In this document: positions 42,181 through 53,257 of the stretch, piece by piece | Position numbering within the stretch: position 1 is the first letter of the stretch | Layout: every line of letters begins with the position of its first letter | Assembly: GCA_030272585.1 (NCBI GenBank) | Contig: BSYQ01000011.1 | Coordinates: 2,108,001 to 2,172,000, forward strand | DNA: 64,000 nt | Source: Bryopsis sp. KO-2023 | Lineage: Eukaryota > Chlorophyta > Ulvophyceae > Bryopsidales > Bryopsidaceae | Reading direction: 5' to 3' | Position numbers and translations under genes: made by a program | The notes under the pieces: model-generated | The model's input: the letters and a program-made list of their open reading frames with translations, nothing else | The model's database searches: none | Told to the model about the DNA's origin: nothing

Positions 42181-44122
42181 CTAATGTCCCATACCATCAA
42201 TCTACACTCACAACTCCCCCTTTATCAACCTGGTTTAACAACACAGTCCCCATGTACGAAGAATACATCCAACCTCCAGAGAAAAATTTAGTCATGCGGG
42301 ATGAAGCCACTGTCTGTCTGTCTGTCTGTCTGTCTTGTGTCGACACAGAAGTATCACCACAAGCAAGAATAAATTGGCGAGGCTATATTCGCAGGCATCG
42401 CTGAAATGTTTTATTTCACTTTTTTTTTCTTTGCAAGCGGACAAAGGCTGCCAACACACCGCCTCCCTCGTTCTTTTTCCCCCAATAAAAGACTGAGTAT
42501 CTTCTCTTCCTCTGTCAGGAGTGGAGGAATGAAAGGCATCCTTTATCGCATACAATCCATGTTTGTGTGGAGGTTAGGTACCCCACCCATCGCTCAAGGA
42601 GGAATATGTATTTTTCTCATTTTCATTTTCGGGTGGGAGACACGAGCAAAATTACACAAACACCAATTCTTGTCTCTTCTTCACTCCTGTCATGCAAAAC
42701 AGGCAGGAAGCAGAAACGAGTCTGACAGAGGAACACTGGACAAGAAGAGTGAGTTGCCCCCCCCCCCTAAAAATAAACAAAAAACATACTGCATTTTTTG
42801 TACCTAGTTTTTTGACCGTGATATTCCCAATTTTACTTTTTCTTTTCCTCTCTCTCTCTTTTTCAGGCTTGCCTTACCTGTAGGAAAAAAAAAACAGAAA
42901 GAAAAAAGAAAAACATCGCCAGCCACCGACATAAAAGAAAAAAAAAAGAGAAAAAAACAACACCCTGATATCGCTGATCTCCCTCACTCTTTTCTTTCAT
43001 TTTTTTTTTGTTCCTGTTTCAATGACCAAAAATCTTCATACATGTAAAATATATATATATATTCCCCCCCCCCTCTCTCGTTTTTTTTTATTTTTAAGAA
43101 ACCAAAAATAACATCCATTTCCCGCTTCACATCTCCATGTCGCATCGCCCCCCTCTTGATATCTTAAAAAAAAAAGAAGTGCTTTCTGGTGTTTCTTTTC
43201 TTGGCCGCTGAAAGAATGAAGGAAAAAAAAAAGTGATATTCTTTTGTTCTTTTGGGGGCCAATTCATTTCCGCACGTTTCAGTTTTCTTTCTTTTTCTTT
43301 AAAAAAAAGGGGAGCAAAAGATTGTACAAACCACACACCACATCACCACACTCATTCATATCGAAGCCAACCACTGCACATGTACCACCAAAAAACCAAG
43401 GAAAAAGATTAAAAAAAAAATCCGAAAAAAAAAAGATGCCCATCGCTCGGCCCCTTGATACATCCCTGATCTCATCCACCAACAACAAAAAAGCAAAAAG
43501 ATGAATTTAAACACTACTTCTTCAACCCCCCCCCCCCCAGTTCCCCACAAGTGAGCTCACCCTGTTTCCCTTTTTTTTTTGCTCTATCCTGTTTTTTTTT
43601 TTCTGGATGCCTTGGTGTCATGCCATCTTACCATCACCCGTAATGTCCCAGTGTTTTTTCTCTTTTCTTTACCTTTTCTCACTTTTCCTTCTTTCTTGGT
43701 TTTTCTGCTTTGGTAATTTTCCCAACTTTGGGGAAACAAAATCATACATATTACACATATATATTTCATACTACCTTCCTAGTTTGACCCCCCAAAAAAG
43801 CCCTTTTTCTTTTTTCCCCCGCACAAAAAAACCAATCTGTTTGATTCCTCCATTGTTTTTTTCTTTTTTTTTAAGCATTTCCCATTGCAAAAGTCTGAAT
43901 TAAATCAGGAGAAAACATCATCAAAAGAGAATTACCTATTAGATGGGGCTGCCTCTTTCTTGTATGGATCGAAATGAGAAAAACCAGAAAGAAAATAGAG
44001 AAGGAAAGAAACCACACGCCCTGGACTTCTTTGACAAGAAAGAAAGACTAGAGGAGGGATAACAAAAACACAACAGAGGTTCCATCTGCCTATGCATCTC
44101 ATTCTCTCTTTTTTTTTTTTCC
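42181..44122. other. Intergenic, no gene seen
   Basis: A/T-rich with many homopolymers and a short TGTC microsatellite at about 42309-42334. It ends at the 3' side of the A20/AN1 gene and probably includes its 3' UTR. No coding exon is supported. Confidence 0.5.
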
Positions 44123-45054
44123 TCACACTCTTTTCACTCTTTCGGAGCGCACCACCGGGTTCTCCTCCTGTATCCTTTTCCGTTCCGCTCCTTTGTGATC
44201 GAAAGCGCAATCATGGGCCTCAGGGTAACGGTGCGTCTCACAGAATTGCTTATCGCATCGACACGTGAATCCCACCAGCCCAATCTTCTTGTTACATATA
44301 AAGCACCTCGACGCCCTCCGCCTTCCACCCCGAGTATCGCTTTCAGGTTGATTCAACGCGCTCGCGACATCCCCTCCTCCTTGTTGATGCTGTTGCTGTT
44401 CCTCCAATGATTGATGGACTGGAGGAGAGGGCCTTTGCGTTGGGAGAGAGGGAGACGTCAAGCGTCCAGCTGAGGGACGGGGAGGTGGGATCGACAGCAA
44501 GGGAGAACCTGCGGTGGGAAGCGATGGCGATGGTGGCGTGGGAGGATGCTGGGAAAGGGTTTGAGCTGGAGGGGTTTCCACCACGGGCGACTTGACGAGC
44601 GTCTTTTCTTCCTGGTTGGCATGCTTCTGAGCGAAATCTCGATAGCATATCGAACACATTCCGTTGCAGCTCGGGTTCCTGTGGAAATCAATCGCACCAC
44701 AAGAATGAGATGGTCTCCCTTGCCTAAAAAAATGAAAAGGGGGTTAGGAAAAGTAAACAAACAAAACCTAGTTTGCATTTTGAAAGGAGTGCAACGCAAA
44801 GCTGTGCAGTGGCATCTCTCGAATAAAAACCAAAGATGATGTTGCGACAACAGAACTACTTTGGAGAAACGAGTTGGAACCCCCCACCAAAAAAACAGGG
44901 CACTTATGGAGAGGATGAATTCCAACCAACAAGACGGAGCAAAATTTGGTCGAACACTCTTCTTCAATAAAATACTATCTTGTGTTTTCTGTTCCACTTA
45001 CGAAAAAAAGCCACAGTTGTTGGAGCACAAACTCGGTTGTGGCGCCGGGTCCAT
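44123..45054 (-). CDS. A20/AN1 zinc-finger stress-associated protein
   Basis: Exons 45002-45054 and 44123-44678, joined by GTAAGT...CCACAG in phase 2 (202 residues). The splice rebuilds an A20 finger: C-x3-C in SLCSNNCGFF from exon 1, and the C and CSIC ligands of NGMCSICYRD from exon 2. A Pro/Ser-rich linker follows. The C-terminal AN1 finger starts RCFICNKKIGLVGFTCRC and continues with QFCETHRYPEAHDCAFD and a basic tail. Plant SAP proteins of this design respond to stress, and A20 can bind ubiquitin; some act as E3 ligases or redox sensors. The two-finger order and length are typical for the family. Confidence 0.93.
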
Positions 45055-46583
45055 GCTTTCGCTCTGCTCTCCAGAATGTTGGTTACTCATCGTGTCTGCT
45101 GCTCAGTTTTTTTCTCCTTTTCTTCCCCACTCCTTTCGTTTGGCAAAGAAAAACTCACCCCAAGCCGAACACCCGCGCAAAAATTCAAAGGAGGAACGAT
45201 TCCCACGTGCCTATCTTCTTCTCTCCAACTCTCCAATCTCCACCAGCGAGTTTTTCCCCAAGTCTTCTCGCGACCAGAACGTCCAAAATGACACAGCGTC
45301 AAAATCGATCGAAAGAGAAACACCGAAGCTCCGGGCGTTCCGTTTCCTTTTCCTCCACCGTTTTTTTTTCCCTTTCTTTTCAGCCAAACCCTTCAGGGAA
45401 AAACCAATATCGCTCCCTCTCTCTTTCTCCTGTGGTCGTTCTTTCACTTCCGCAAACTTCAGATTAAAACACAGCGGGAAAAAGCTCCTTTCCCGTTCGT
45501 TTCGGAAACCCCTTGTGCTTTTTTTCTTTCTTAAACCTCTTTCTTTTCTCTCCCCCCGTTTCTTTTTTTACGACACAAACGCCTGACAAAAATAAACTCG
45601 AGCTCTGAACAGAAGAGTCACGAAAGGTGGTGTTTGGCAGTGGTGGCGAATTATGTGTCGTTGAATAACGTTGACAGCAAATTTTGGATGAGTAATTTCC
45701 AAGGCGAAGGACGGGGGAAGCTGCTGGCCAGCAATGAAATAAGGGAAACAATGCAATGGTGTTTTTTCTCCTTTCTCCTTTGATCTTTATTTTTTTTTTT
45801 GCAGCTCTGCAGAAACCTTGATTTTCCATGGTGGTGTGTATTTTTCCGGCATGGTGGGCGGGTGATGGCCTCTTTCTGCCCCATTGACATTATCGGTTAT
45901 TGGAATCCTTAATTTTTAAACTTCATTTTGTTTCACTATGGAAATGCCGTACTTTCCCAATTCCTTCTGAAGGAAACATAGAGCTTGGAACACATATGAA
46001 CAGAGGCAGCATGGATGCGATCGATCAACTATAAAACAGAACAAGGGGGCCATCACCCCCCCCCCCCCCCAATGATGTTGGAAAGCTACAAGCAAAAGAG
46101 CAAAAGTAATCCCACCCGCAAATTGCTCTACGTCTGGAATTGAGGTGGGGGCAGAAATGCCCAGGCAGACATATGGGATTTCCTACAGAACTCCTAGTCT
46201 CTCTGTGAGGCATTACTGCTGCTGATCAGTCAACAGACAGATGCCATGATCCATGCAAGTCACACCATAAGTCTCAACATAAACCACAAATATCAGATTT
46301 CAGAAGATTTACAGAATGGAGTGGAACCACCGAAAACCACGGTTTTTTCTCCACTCAAAGCACCCCAAGTCAGCATGCCAGCATATGCACACTGGTGTTT
46401 AACTTATTGATCATCCCAAGCATTTCCCTGTCTACTGAAAGAATTCAAGAAATTCCCCAAGGCATTGAAATTTTGTGCCCTTTTCGACTTATCATATCAC
46501 GATTGCTGCAAGCTATCAGAGAAGGCAGCGGCGCCTCCACCCTGAATCCTAACTAAAGGGTCAGGAGAGGCCCTATAATTCAT
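45055..46583. other. Intergenic, no gene seen
   Basis: Promoter side of the A20/AN1 gene and 3' side of the RGP gene. Open frames at 44861-45586 and 45464-45829 have no recognisable domains. Confidence 0.5.
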
Positions 46584-47636
46584 TCATTTAGCCACAGCCC
46601 CATTTTCCACTGCATTAGTTTTCCCGTGTTGGTCCCTCCATGCCTCGATCCAGGTGACCATCCCCAATGCCAGCTTTTCGAAATAAGGGTCCAGGTGAGC
46701 CAGCTCAACTTTCACCTTCTCCGCAATCTCCAACATACATTCCTCAGCTGTGGTCGCCTTCAACTCCACTTTTTGGAAGAAAGCCACAATATCCTCCTGC
46801 CAGAAGATACCCTTGAACTCTTTCTTGAGGTTGACAAAAGGGTTGGAGGCTTTGCTGTGCCACAAGTAGGGCAGCCCTGATTTCGTCCCGAAGTTCAGGT
46901 GGTCGCAAATAACCTTGCTGCACCAGCCTGCCCACATGTCGTCGTAACGGCCGATAGGTTGTCCGTGCCCCATGAGTCCAAAGTACATTGCCGCCCCAAC
47001 TTTTTCTCTGTCGAAGCCCAGGTTCATACCACACGTGGGCATCAGACTCCCCTTGGGCACCGTCATGACGGCGTCCACATACCTCGTGTTGCGTTCCCAT
47101 GGCTTTACCATTTGCGTGGGTGCGTCATAGTCAGGAATATTCATCCACAGCCCGTGTGACACAGCGGTGGGAACACCCTCGCGCAAGCTGAAGGGGTACC
47201 CACGGACAAAGTCGGCTCCCTCCCTGTAGGGATCGTACAGCGTGTTGAAGTAGAACGGTGTGGACGGGGTTGTGAGGTTTGTGAGGTGCTGCTTCATAAC
47301 GTCGATTCTGTTGCCCTGAGGATCTTTCGCCACGAAGCAGTCGTCGTCGATCGTGTAGATGTACTTCTTCTTCGACATGAGCCAGCCGAAGCAACGGCAG
47401 GCGGAGTCCTTGAAACTAATACACCAAGCCTTGTTCCCCAGAATGCGCTCAATGTCGTTTCTGTTGTACAGCTCATACTCGAACCCTTTCGGAACCGTGA
47501 TAGTCCTCGTGGGGTCACCGTCTTGGATGATGATCAAGTGGTATGGCTCGAAGAACTCCCGCCAGTCCTCCAGAAAGTCGAGGTTGCGTATGGTGGGGAT
47601 GACGATATCGACCTCGGAGGGTTGGACGCTGGCCAT
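46584..47636 (-). CDS. Reversibly glycosylated polypeptide / UDP-arabinopyranose mutase
   Basis: A single exon of 350 residues from the ATG at 47636 ([15 protein letters not shown]). The open frame could extend 12 codons upstream, but RGP proteins normally begin about here. The GT75 hallmarks are present: EVDIVIPT at the N-terminus, the IDDDCF metal/nucleotide motif (Asp97-99), and YPFSLREG with Arg152 at the position of the arginine that is reversibly glycosylated in plant RGPs. The family interconverts UDP-arabinopyranose and UDP-arabinofuranose for cell-wall polysaccharides, in the cytosol at the Golgi face. It is strongly conserved, so the gene is almost certainly functional. It is divergent to TRAPPC2. 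Confidence 0.95.
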   Translation of the reverse strand: MASVQPSEVDIVIPTIRNLDFLEDWREFFEPYHLIIIQDGDPTRTITVPKGFEYELYNRNDIERILGNKAWCISFKDSACRCFGWLMSKKKYIYTIDDDCFVAKDPQGNRIDVMKQHLTNLTTPSTPFYFNTLYDPYREGADFVRGYPFSLREGVPTAVSHGLWMNIPDYDAPTQMVKPWERNTRYVDAVMTVPKGSLMPTCGMNLGFDREKVGAAMYFGLMGHGQPIGRYDDMWAGWCSKVICDHLNFGTKSGLPYLWHSKASNPFVNLKKEFKGIFWQEDIVAFFQKVELKATTAEECMLEIAEKVKVELAHLDPYFEKLALGMVTWIEAWRDQHGKTNAVENGAVAK

Positions 47637-48300
47637 GGTTACCGTGACACCCGTGGAACTGATAGGAAACAAAGCCTAGTCGTGTGCAACAGGTTTTGCT
47701 GGCACGTTTCACCACCACCCACGAAAGCGACGAACCCACAGAACCTCAGGCTGTCCAAGCTGAACGGCAACCAGAAGTTTAAGAGTACGTGTATATATAC
47801 GTATTGAAGGGCGCTTAATAATAGGTCGCAAAAAAAATATGGTGCAGCTGTTTTACTATTTTTGTGACCTTCATTGGGTTTACTCACGCTTCATTGGGCG
47901 TTATGAAACAGATACATACTACATCTTTACATCAATGCATGTCGATCTTTCGACTGATTCTGTTTCTTCTTCTTCTTCTCAAGGGAAAACCCCCTCACAG
48001 CCCAAGGACACCCATCCAAAAAAGAAAGATTTTGTTCTCCTCTTTATGACCCAGTAACTCCTGTCGGACCAGAGTGGCGCTAAATCGGTGTACGTTCGGA
48101 CTGAAGGGAGTTCACGGGTGTATGCCCATTACTCCGACCCCGTTACTCCGACTGCGTCCATGTCGGACATCCGGATAGCGTCGCGCAGGTCTACCTCGGT
48201 CGAAATTTATCGATCGATGGATCCATTCAAACTCAACTGCAAAACACCAAAAAAAAACGGGTCGAAAAGCAGCACACCCAGCCGAAGGCAGGAAGTGCAT
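47637..48300. promoter_or_regulatory. Divergent intergenic region (RGP / TRAPPC2)
   Basis: 664 bp shared by two divergent genes. An open frame continuous with TRAPPC2 covers 48088-48300, but it looks like 5' UTR. No specific motif was assigned. Confidence 0.4.
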
Positions 48301-48723
48301 ATGTCACAGCAACAGGTACTTTCTTTTGTGATCGTGGGGCAAGACGACGTCCCGTTGTTTCACGTGGACCTATCCGGTCGGAGCCAGGAAGTGGCAACGA
48401 AAGAGGTGTATCGGCATCATTTCGTCCTGCACGCTGCGCTCGACTCCGTGGACGAGGCCATGTGGAACACGAAAGAATTGCACCTGAAAACAGTGGATAG
48501 ATTCAGCAACCAATACGTGAGTGCGTTCGTGACACCTAGCAACATAAGGTTTCTGTTATTGCATGACGGCCGGGGTGACGACTCTGTCAGGGCGTTTTTC
48601 ATGGACGTGTACGAGTCCTATCTGAAAGTGGCGTTGAATCCGTTTCATACCCCAGGGACGAAAATCCTGTCGAAAGAATTTAACAGGAAGATACAGTATT
48701 CCAGCAAGAAGTACTTGGGCTAG
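48301..48723 (+). CDS. TRAPPC2: TRAPPC2 / sedlin, TRAPP tethering complex subunit
   Basis: A single exon from the ATG at 48301 gives 140 residues, the usual sedlin length. The longin-fold sequence is clear: SFVIVGQDDVPLFHVDL, HFVLHAALDSVDEAMW, KTVDRF, YVSAFVTPSNIRFLLLHDGR, FFMDVYESYLKVALNPF and a basic end KKYLG. TRAPPC2 is a core subunit of the TRAPP complexes, which activate Rab GTPases in ER-Golgi traffic. An in-frame extension of 71 codons upstream (48088) has no family counterpart, so I start at 48301. TAG stop. Confidence 0.94.
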   Translation: MSQQQVLSFVIVGQDDVPLFHVDLSGRSQEVATKEVYRHHFVLHAALDSVDEAMWNTKELHLKTVDRFSNQYVSAFVTPSNIRFLLLHDGRGDDSVRAFFMDVYESYLKVALNPFHTPGTKILSKEFNRKIQYSSKKYLG

Positions 48724-49846
48724 TTTGGAATGGGCATATAATAGAAATACAAGAGGAGATCTTATCTATGAGAGAAGACGTCACTGTTCGACGTCTTTTG
48801 CCAAGCGTAAAGGGAAGAGTCGAAAAATTACTAGCACAGGGAAATAACAGGGGAGGGAAGCTGTTTTTCAAAAGAAAAGAAAAACTGCAAAGTGGGTGGA
48901 GGCAAGGTTTTTGTTTTTTTTTTTTTGGGGGGGGGGGGGCGTCCATTTGTCATGATGGGGTGAAATGTTTAAAAATTCGACTTCTGAAAGTTTGTAAAGA
49001 GCTATTTGTCATGCTTTTTTTTTCATTCCATGCAAAAAAAAGTCACACAGTTGGCAAAAAAAAAATAAAAAAAAAATGTATATATGTATATTTTTTTTCT
49101 TTCTTGTTTTCAAATTTTCCCCCCCCCCCCCCCTTCCGTTCACCTCACCACAAGTGTATTTTTTTGTTGGCCCAAAATTAGCTTGGAAGTTTTTTGGGCC
49201 ACACTATTTTTTCATATGATAATTTTGGGGCCACAAGAGGGCCACATCCAAGAAAAAAATAAAAAATTCCATAGAACTCACAAGCAACAGAGATGAATCA
49301 ATTTTGTGTTGGACACCTTGTAATTTGTATTATTGAAGTTGGAGCCCCATTCTCATTTTTTTTTCGTACAAAGTGGGGCCACGAAAGTGCCACAAGAAAA
49401 AGAAACAGGCAAATTTAGGGCCAATTTTGGGCCCGCAAAATTGTAAAAAAAAAATTGACTACTCACCACCCTTCCTTTGACCGAATTAAAAAAAAAAAAA
49501 AAACAATTCCCACATATTTTCCCCTTGTTTATTCAAGTGACGCACTTTAACACACACCACCTGCCCAACAAGCAAGAGAACCAGAAAAAAAAAAATCATG
49601 TTGGAAAATAAAAAAAAAGAAATCCACATTGGCTTCCTCTCCCCCTACACGACGAAAATGCTCCGATTGAAAAGAGAATCTTCTCTTTCTTTTTTTTTTA
49701 ACTCTATTTTTAGTTCAATTTTGCCCGCCAATTATAGGCTTCGCCATAGTCTTTTCTTTCGCTTTGTTTTGTATGGGGGGGTTCCACCCCCCTTCGCAAA
49801 AAACAAAAACAAAAAAAACACACACAAACACAAACACAAACGCATA
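48724..49846. other. Convergent intergenic region, no gene
   Basis: Between the 3' ends of TRAPPC2 and the coiled-coil gene. It has several homopolymers (a T/G tract at about 48910, a C run at about 49120) and scattered gggccac words. Nothing coding. Confidence 0.5.
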
Positions 49847-50286
49847 TCATTTAGGATTCTTGTTTAAGAGGTCACTGATTTGCCGTTCGGCGACCTCCCG
49901 CTTGAGTTTTTCCTTCAACAATTCTTGCTCCAAATTTTGCAGTCGATGCAGAACCTGTTTAAAAAAAATAATAATAAAGAAAAGAAAAGAAACGGTCCGT
50001 AAATTTAGTATTCATTTGGCGGGAGGTGTGTATGTAAGATATAAGTATATTATATATATATATCTATAGTACATGTATATATATAAAATTACATTGCGTT
50101 TCACTTGGTGCAGGGTTTCAGACAGCTCTGAATCAGTGGGCACCATGTGGGTTTTTTCAAATGTGTGGCAAAAAAAAATAAAAAATTGAAAGCCCGCATT
50201 TTTTTTTCCTTGAAAGCATGCATTCATGTGCATGTTGTTTTGTCTGGGACGTGCCAGTCCGCTGTGAAAATATTCAATGATCGATG

Positions 50287-50317
<31 letters not shown>

Positions 50318-52409
50318 TTCTTATTATTATCTTTCTTCTTCTTCTTCTTCTTCTTATTATTATCTTTATTATTATCTTTTCAGCGGGCCCACCTCACTGG
50401 TGCGATCTGTGAGTTCGCTGAATTTGGGTGTGTCGGGGTAACTGGTCACAGAATTTGATCCTCCACAGGAAGCCATTTTGGGCACAGCGGTTTTGCAATC
50501 CTGACGAAAGAAAAAAAATCGGGAGAGAACCCAGCTCAGGCAGTGTTTTTCCTTTAAATGTATATTTCTCTTGTTCATTTGAAGGAAATTAGTCACGTGT
50601 GTTGTGCCACCTTTTTTCTTTTTTTTGGAAAAGGAGCATACCTCTGGCTTTCTCGGGGGCCTCGTGTGTGTTTTAGAAGATCCAACGCTACGTGTTTTGC
50701 CTCCCTGGACGAAAAAAAACAAAAAAACCCCCTTAAAAACTTGAACTTTTCTGTGAGAAGAGCTATGCTCAGCACAATTTTTCTTACAGCTGAAAAAAAT
50801 AATAAATAAATAAATAATAATAAACCCACTTTTCCATCTTTGCAATGATTTTCTTGCAGCATCGGGAATGATGGATTGGGCATTTCAGATAAAGCTGACC
50901 GTGTCGACACGAAATCCTGAAACGCCGAAACAGACTGCTCGGTCAAAAAATATTAATAAAATAAACCAATAAATGGAGTAAAGAATCGGAAACTAAACTT
51001 TGTCGTGCAATAAAATCACACCCATTCACAGCCCATAGAAAAAGAAAGCCCAACATAAAACTGAGGTTCTGATATGCAGCAGCCTACCTTGGGCAAAAGA
51101 GAGGGGGGGGGGGATTTTTTCTGCTTCTTGATAGTTTCCATTTTCCATTAAATAATCAACAGCTCAACAAAACCAGTTACAGCAAACAGGTTTGAAAACT
51201 GAGGCAATCGGTCTTTTTGCAAGCATGGGTCATCATGTCCCAGATTTACAGAATTGTTTATTCGCAAAAACATGGTTTTACCTTCACGGAAGCTTCTCTG
51301 GAACTGAGAATGGCCGTCCTCCCTGCGTCAGATAATCTATTCAAACGATTGCATGGGCGAAAGCAGGAAACTGGATTTCTTCTTTGGTGTTGTTTGGGGC
51401 ATGACCGCATGACAGACCGACAGAGGATCAAAGAATCTTCACAGTAGGACACAAACACACAACATAGAAAGAAGCACACACAGATAGACAGACAGGCAGA
51501 CAGACAGACAGACAGACAGACAGGGACTGTTTCCATGGCAAACACTCACAAGCCAACCCCACAAGTAAAAAACCGGACAGGGGAGGGTGCTTCCCAGATC
51601 AATTCAAGAATGAACACATTACCCAGGCTTCAGGGGTTTTGAAGAAAAGGATTCGTACATACACGTACAAATACATTAGTAAGCGTTTTCGCAGGCATCA
51701 TTCATGACTGACTGGAGGCGATCTTTTGGGTGAGAAAATAAACAAAATTTTACCCACAGAGGTCAGACAACCATCGTTTACTACTTGTTTTCATCTGACC
51801 CTTGGTTTGTTCTGGAAAAAATCCAAATGACAGTTGGATGATGGAAAGATCATGTGTTATGTGTTGCAGCACACCTGCATGGTCTTCGATTGACCTGTTC
51901 TTTTTGGAGCCACACAATTGAGCTCCGCCTATTGTGTTCAATCGAATTTCTCCCTCCGTAGGGTCGATCAGATGCCGTGCAAACCCTTGTTCCTCCTTCT
52001 CGATCTGAGCTGCCACACCATAAGGATTCGACTACTCCAGAGGAAGCCATTCTCTTCGTTACCTTTACTGCGCTTTACATTTTACCCCCCCCCCCCCCCC
52101 CCAAAAAAAAAAGGAGAAAAGTGTTCCATGGTTATTTCTTTCTACTCGATTTCTGAATCTGGTCAGGTTGTCCAGAATGCACTGTAAGTGCGATGACTCA
52201 TAATTGTCCAGGAATTGCAAGGTTGGGGAATCCAACATCAGTATTGAGGGAACGAAAATGTCTGCCCGCCGTGTCATCGGCCGCCAACGCATGATCGCTT
52301 GACGACTTTTTGACGACTTTTATGGTTCAGGGGTGGAATGGTCGCTCACCCTCTTCTTCCACCATCTATCATACGCGGTGGGGTCCATTGTGGGTGAATC
52401 GTAATTCAT
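49847..52409 (-). CDS. Unrecognised nine-exon gene with C-terminal coiled coil
   Basis: Exons from 5' to 3' on the minus strand: 52350-52409, 52146-52316, 51875-52031, 51282-51436, 50830-50916, 50642-50704, 50393-50500, 50093-50125, 49847-49954. All phases close, giving 313 residues from MNYDSPTMDPTAYDRWWKKR to LLNKNPK. The N-terminal half is mixed and basic, with NPYGVAAQIEKEEQGF and a stretch with several Cys. The middle is Ser/Thr/Pro/Lys-rich and probably disordered. The last ~55 residues form a heptad-like helix (LSETLHQVKRN, VLHRLQNLEQELLKEKL). There is no signal peptide or membrane segment. I do not recognise the family; a structural or scaffold role is possible. The eight consistent junctions make a real gene likely. 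Confidence 0.75.
50286..50375. repeat. ATT/CTT trinucleotide microsatellite
   Basis: Runs of att, then ctt, then att units inside an intron of the coiled-coil gene, just downstream (in gene sense) of exon 7. Confidence 0.85.
51480..51523. repeat. CAGA tetranucleotide microsatellite
   Basis: Tandem caga/gaca units, slightly imperfect at the left end, in intron 3 of the coiled-coil gene. Confidence 0.85.
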
Positions 52410-53257
52410 GAATGACCTCAGGTGGTGGTCACAGAGATAGTCGGAAAGACAAATGGGGGAACAGAAATGCTTCTGCCGTCATTTCCAAACATAGTTGACG
52501 GCAGCGCTGACCAGCAAGAAGAATTTTTGTCGAGGCGAAAAAGAGGGAATGAGCGGAAAATAACGGACATCTGTATCACTTTTTACGAGCTCCCCCCATG
52601 GTTATTTTTTTTGGCATGATACCTTCAGCTGCTTGTTTTTATTTTTAAATGAGCACATCAAAACCTTCTTTTTTTCTATTTTTAGCTATTTAATTTGTGC
52701 TCAGAAAACTGTTTAGGTTTGCAGGTAGCCATGCCATAAGTTATTCTGATGGTGAAAGAAGATTCTGTTCATAAAATTTGCCTCTGCTTTCCAGAACTGG
52801 GCTCGGCCAGAAAAAAACACACTCAATGGATGAAGCAGCTGTAACCAAAAAAACACACACACAGAGAAAATTCGGTGGGTAAATCAAAAATGCTGGAGCG
52901 GCCATCACGACTCATTTTGCATACTGGATTGGTTATCTGTGAGGATTTCATCCTCGACATGGAACGTTTGCAAAAAATAAGGAGCTGAAAAGATAAATTC
53001 ACTGTATGCTTTAATTTTCTCACTTTCCCAAAGTAACAATCACCATCCCTCCTTTTTCTTTCCCATTTTTTTTTCTTTCTCGCTGGTCATTTGTTGCACA
53101 AAAAAAAGGCAGAAACTTGCCAAAAAAAAACAAAACATGACATCGCTTCTGTCATCATAAATTTAAACCACAAGATGATGTATCTTTATTGTCCAATTTT
53201 CTGAATTGCCCAATTTGAGTTAGGCCCCAACCCTTTGTTTTTCCAATGACTGAATAA
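52410..53257. other. Intergenic between two minus-strand genes
   Basis: Contains the promoter of the coiled-coil gene and the 3' UTR of the FUN14 gene. No ORF is supported. Confidence 0.5.

Noticed and set aside
42300-42335. TGTC repeat as a CRISPR-like array
   Set aside because: Simple microsatellite with no spacers; the window is eukaryotic nuclear DNA.
48088-48300. 71-codon in-frame extension upstream of TRAPPC2
   Set aside because: Sedlin proteins are ~140 residues and start about where the 48301 ATG lies; the extension has no homologue I know and fits 5' UTR.
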